Of a DNA stretch of 7,802 bases, positions 5,749 through 7,802 are shown in pieces. The stretch lies in NCBI GenBank assembly GCA_905234775.1, contig CAJOJC010000111.1:1-7802 (forward strand), in the 5' to 3' direction. Source of the stretch: an uncultured Bacteroidales bacterium. GTDB lineage: Bacteria > Bacteroidota > Bacteroidia > Bacteroidales > UBA932. Position 1 is the first letter of the stretch. Each line of letters begins with the position of its first letter. A model generated the notes under the pieces. It had not been told where the DNA came from. It saw only the letters and a program-made list of their open reading frames with translations, and did no database searches. A program made the position numbers and the translations under genes.

Positions 5749-7802
5749 ATGAAACGATTATTGAGAACGGCTGCGCCGCTTCTCTCCGTAATGCTGTTGG
5801 CTTCTTGTGCTCAAAACAGCGTCACGGTCAGGACCGGCGACGGATCCAAAGTCAGGCTCCAGGCCGAAACCGCCGAAATAATAAGAGTCAGAGCAGTACC
5901 ATTCCTGAGTAGGTTCTCAGACGGGAAAAGCCTCTGTGTGGTCCCCCATAAATCTTTCAAAGGCGCAGTCATCACCCGCGAAGGCAGTCTGGTTTCGCTC
6001 AGCACCGGTGTTGTTACTGCTACTGTCGACCGTAAAACCGGTTTCGTCAGTTTCACAGACACCACAGGCAATGTGATACTCAGCGAAAACGGCCGCCATT
6101 TCTCCCCTATCAGAGTAGATGGCACTAAAGGTTATACCGTTCGACAGACCTTCCTTCCCCAGGACGAAGGCTTCTACGGTCTGGGGCAGCACCAGGCCGA
6201 CGAATGGGACTGGAAGGGCCGCAATGAAGAGCTCTACCAGTACAACACTAAAATCAGCGTCCCGTTCGTAGTCTCCTCTAAGCGCTACGGTATCCTGTGG
6301 GACAGCTACAGTTTCTGCCGCTGGGGCGACCCCAGGCCTTATGCCCAGCTGGGCGAGGTGTTTACCCTGCGCGACAAACACGGTGTGAAGGGCGCCCTCA
6401 CCGGAACCTACATCCCCGCCCGAGGCGAGATACTGGAGCGCAGGGAGACTTCCCTCGCCCAGGAATACCTCCGCACCCCGCAATGCGACCGGGTCATGAA
6501 CGCCCCTGAAGGCTTCGAATTCGACGGTTCGCGCGTCATCTACGAGGGCTCGCTCGAACCCTCCGAGAGCGGCATCTTCCATTTCTACCTCTACTATGCC
6601 GGCTATGTCACCGTCTATTCGGGAGACAAGCAGCTTACGCCCGAAATCTGGCGCACCGCCTGGAATCCCAACGGCCGCAAGTTCGAACTGAAGATGGAAG
6701 CCGGCAAGCAGGGGCGTGAGCTATTGCGCCCTGCGCGTGCTCTCTCCTGTAGACCCTGCTGCCCAGAGCGCCATGTCTTGGTGGGGCGAGATGCAGGACC
6801 AGATTGACTATTATTTCATCGCCGGCGACAGTATCGACGGAGTTATCAGCGGCTACCGTACCCTCACGGGCAAGTCTCCCATAGTCCCCAAATGGGCCAT
6901 GGGCTACTGGCAGAGCCGCGAGCGCTATACTACCCAGGACCAGATAGTCGGAACTCTTCGTGAATTCCGCACCCGCCATATCCCCATCGACAACATAGTC
7001 CAGGACTGGCAGTACTGGGAAGACGACCAGTGGGGCAGCCACGAATTCGACCGCACGCGCTTCCCCGACCCGAAAAAGATGGTCAAGGACATCCACGCGA
7101 TGAACGGACGCTACATGATTTCCGTCTGGCCGAAGTTCTACGTGGGAACCGAACATTTCAATGAGCTGAACGACAAGGGCTGGATCTACCAGACCGCCGT
7201 CCGCGACAGCGTCGTAGACTGGCTGGGATACCAGCAGTCTTTCTACGACGCCTATGATCCCGGCGCCCGCAAGCTCTTCTGGAAGCAGATGAAAGACCAC
7301 CTCTACGGTCTCGGAGTCGACAGCTGGTGGATGGACGCGAGCGAGCCGAATATCCACGACTGTACGGACATGGATTACCGTAAGGCCATGTGCGGCCCTA
7401 CCGCCCTCGGCCCCTCTACCAAATATTTCAACGCCTACGCGCTCATGAACGCCCAGGCCATCTACGAGGGCCAGCGTTCTACCCGCGACAACCGTCGCGT
7501 CTTCCTCCTCACCCGCAACGGTTTCGCCGGACTCCAGCGCTATTCCACCGCCAGCTGGAGCGGCGACATCGGCACCCGCTGGGAAGATATGAAAGCCCAG
7601 ATCAGCGCCGGCCTCAACTACTCTGTCTCCGGCATCCCCTTCTGGGGCCAGGATATCGGCGGTTTCAGCGTTGAGAAGCGTTTCATGCAGGCCCAGGCCC
7701 TCTTTAACGCCAGTAACCAGGTTACCGAAGACCTGGTCGAGTGGCGCGAGATGCAGGCCCGCTGGCACGAATGGGGCGTCTTCTGCCCCCTCTACCGCGC
7801 CC
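5749..7802 (+). pseudogene. GH31 glycoside hydrolase with PA14 domain (alpha-xylosidase-like lipoprotein), frameshifted and cut by right edge
   Basis: Exo-acting alpha-glycosidase of family GH31, closest in my memory to the PA14-containing alpha-xylosidases of xyloglucan-using Bacteroidota (BoGH31A type); alpha-glucosidase is the alternative. Residues 1-20 are a lipoprotein signal with lipobox LASC and Cys20. The N-terminal domain includes GFYGLGQHQADEWDWKGRNE (141-160); a PA14 domain begins near 235. The first frame is homologous up to GKQ (Gln321, ending at 6711). Homology resumes one frame over at 6713-6716 with GVSYCALRVLSPVDP and stays open to the window edge. There Asp in WWMDASEP (codon 7334-7336) is the expected nucleophile and Asp in SGDIGTRWEDM (codon 7565-7567) the expected acid/base. 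About 11 residues of a PA14 strand, VPLRIEWxPDG-like in relatives, are missing; frame arithmetic requires 2 modulo 3, so 32 or 35 nt. The unshifted frame stops at 6807 after 352 residues, before the catalytic domain. It starts 1 nt after the ROK stop, without a Shine-Dalgarno site, suggesting translational coupling. Confidence 0.87.

Noticed and set aside
6635..7768. Long open frame of 377 codons on the minus strand
   Set aside because: It lies antisense to the GH31 catalytic region, whose family motifs are unmistakable on the plus strand. The antisense product has no recognisable domain and arises from the GC-biased codon use of the real gene.
1..7802. CRISPR arrays, tRNA or rRNA genes, insertion sequences, invertible promoters, terminators
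   Set aside because: Reading both strands showed no regularly spaced repeats, no clover-leaf or rRNA-like segments, no transposase motifs, no inverted repeats flanking the promoter region, and no hairpin followed by a T run in a sensible place.

Overview
The window looks like chromosomal DNA of a Bacteroidota member, most likely Bacteroidales with a GC content a little above half. The reasons are the gene families (a DPP IV-like S9 peptidase, a BoGH31A-like GH31 enzyme with a PA14 insert, a two-domain ROK regulator), the lack of Shine-Dalgarno sites at most starts, and two exact matches to the Bacteroidota -7 promoter element TAnnTTTG. A genus cannot be assigned by eye.

Layout: an AT-rich 87-nt divergent intergenic region (4461-4547) separates two gene sets. 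Leftward (minus strand, 4460 down to 1) is a tight four-gene operon: a two-transmembrane sensor-like protein with a HAMP-like/coiled-coil tail and no output domain; a TrkH potassium-transporter subunit overlapping it by 23 nt; a short RecD/Dda-like SF1 helicase starting 2 nt after the trkH stop; and a DPP IV-like peptidase overlapping the helicase by ATGA and running off the left edge. Rightward (plus strand) are a ROK transcriptional regulator and, 1 nt later, a GH31 lipoprotein hydrolase, probably an alpha-xylosidase or alpha-glucosidase, which runs off the right edge. The ROK protein is the obvious candidate regulator of the GH31 gene.

The main anomaly is that two well-conserved genes, trkH and the GH31 gene, are each broken once. 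At each break the reading frame changes and about 11-12 family-conserved residues are absent, so each has lost roughly 30-37 nt (near 34 in trkH, 32 or 35 in the GH31 gene). All other sequence in both genes, including pore loops and catalytic residues, is well preserved. Either these are very recent small deletions or they are artefacts of sequencing or assembly; the similar size in two unrelated genes makes a common cause worth testing.

I found no RNA gene, CRISPR array, insertion sequence or clear terminator. No stretch over 300 nt lacks a gene. I see no convincing new defence or mobile system; the sensor-TrkH gene pair is the most plausible under-described functional unit.
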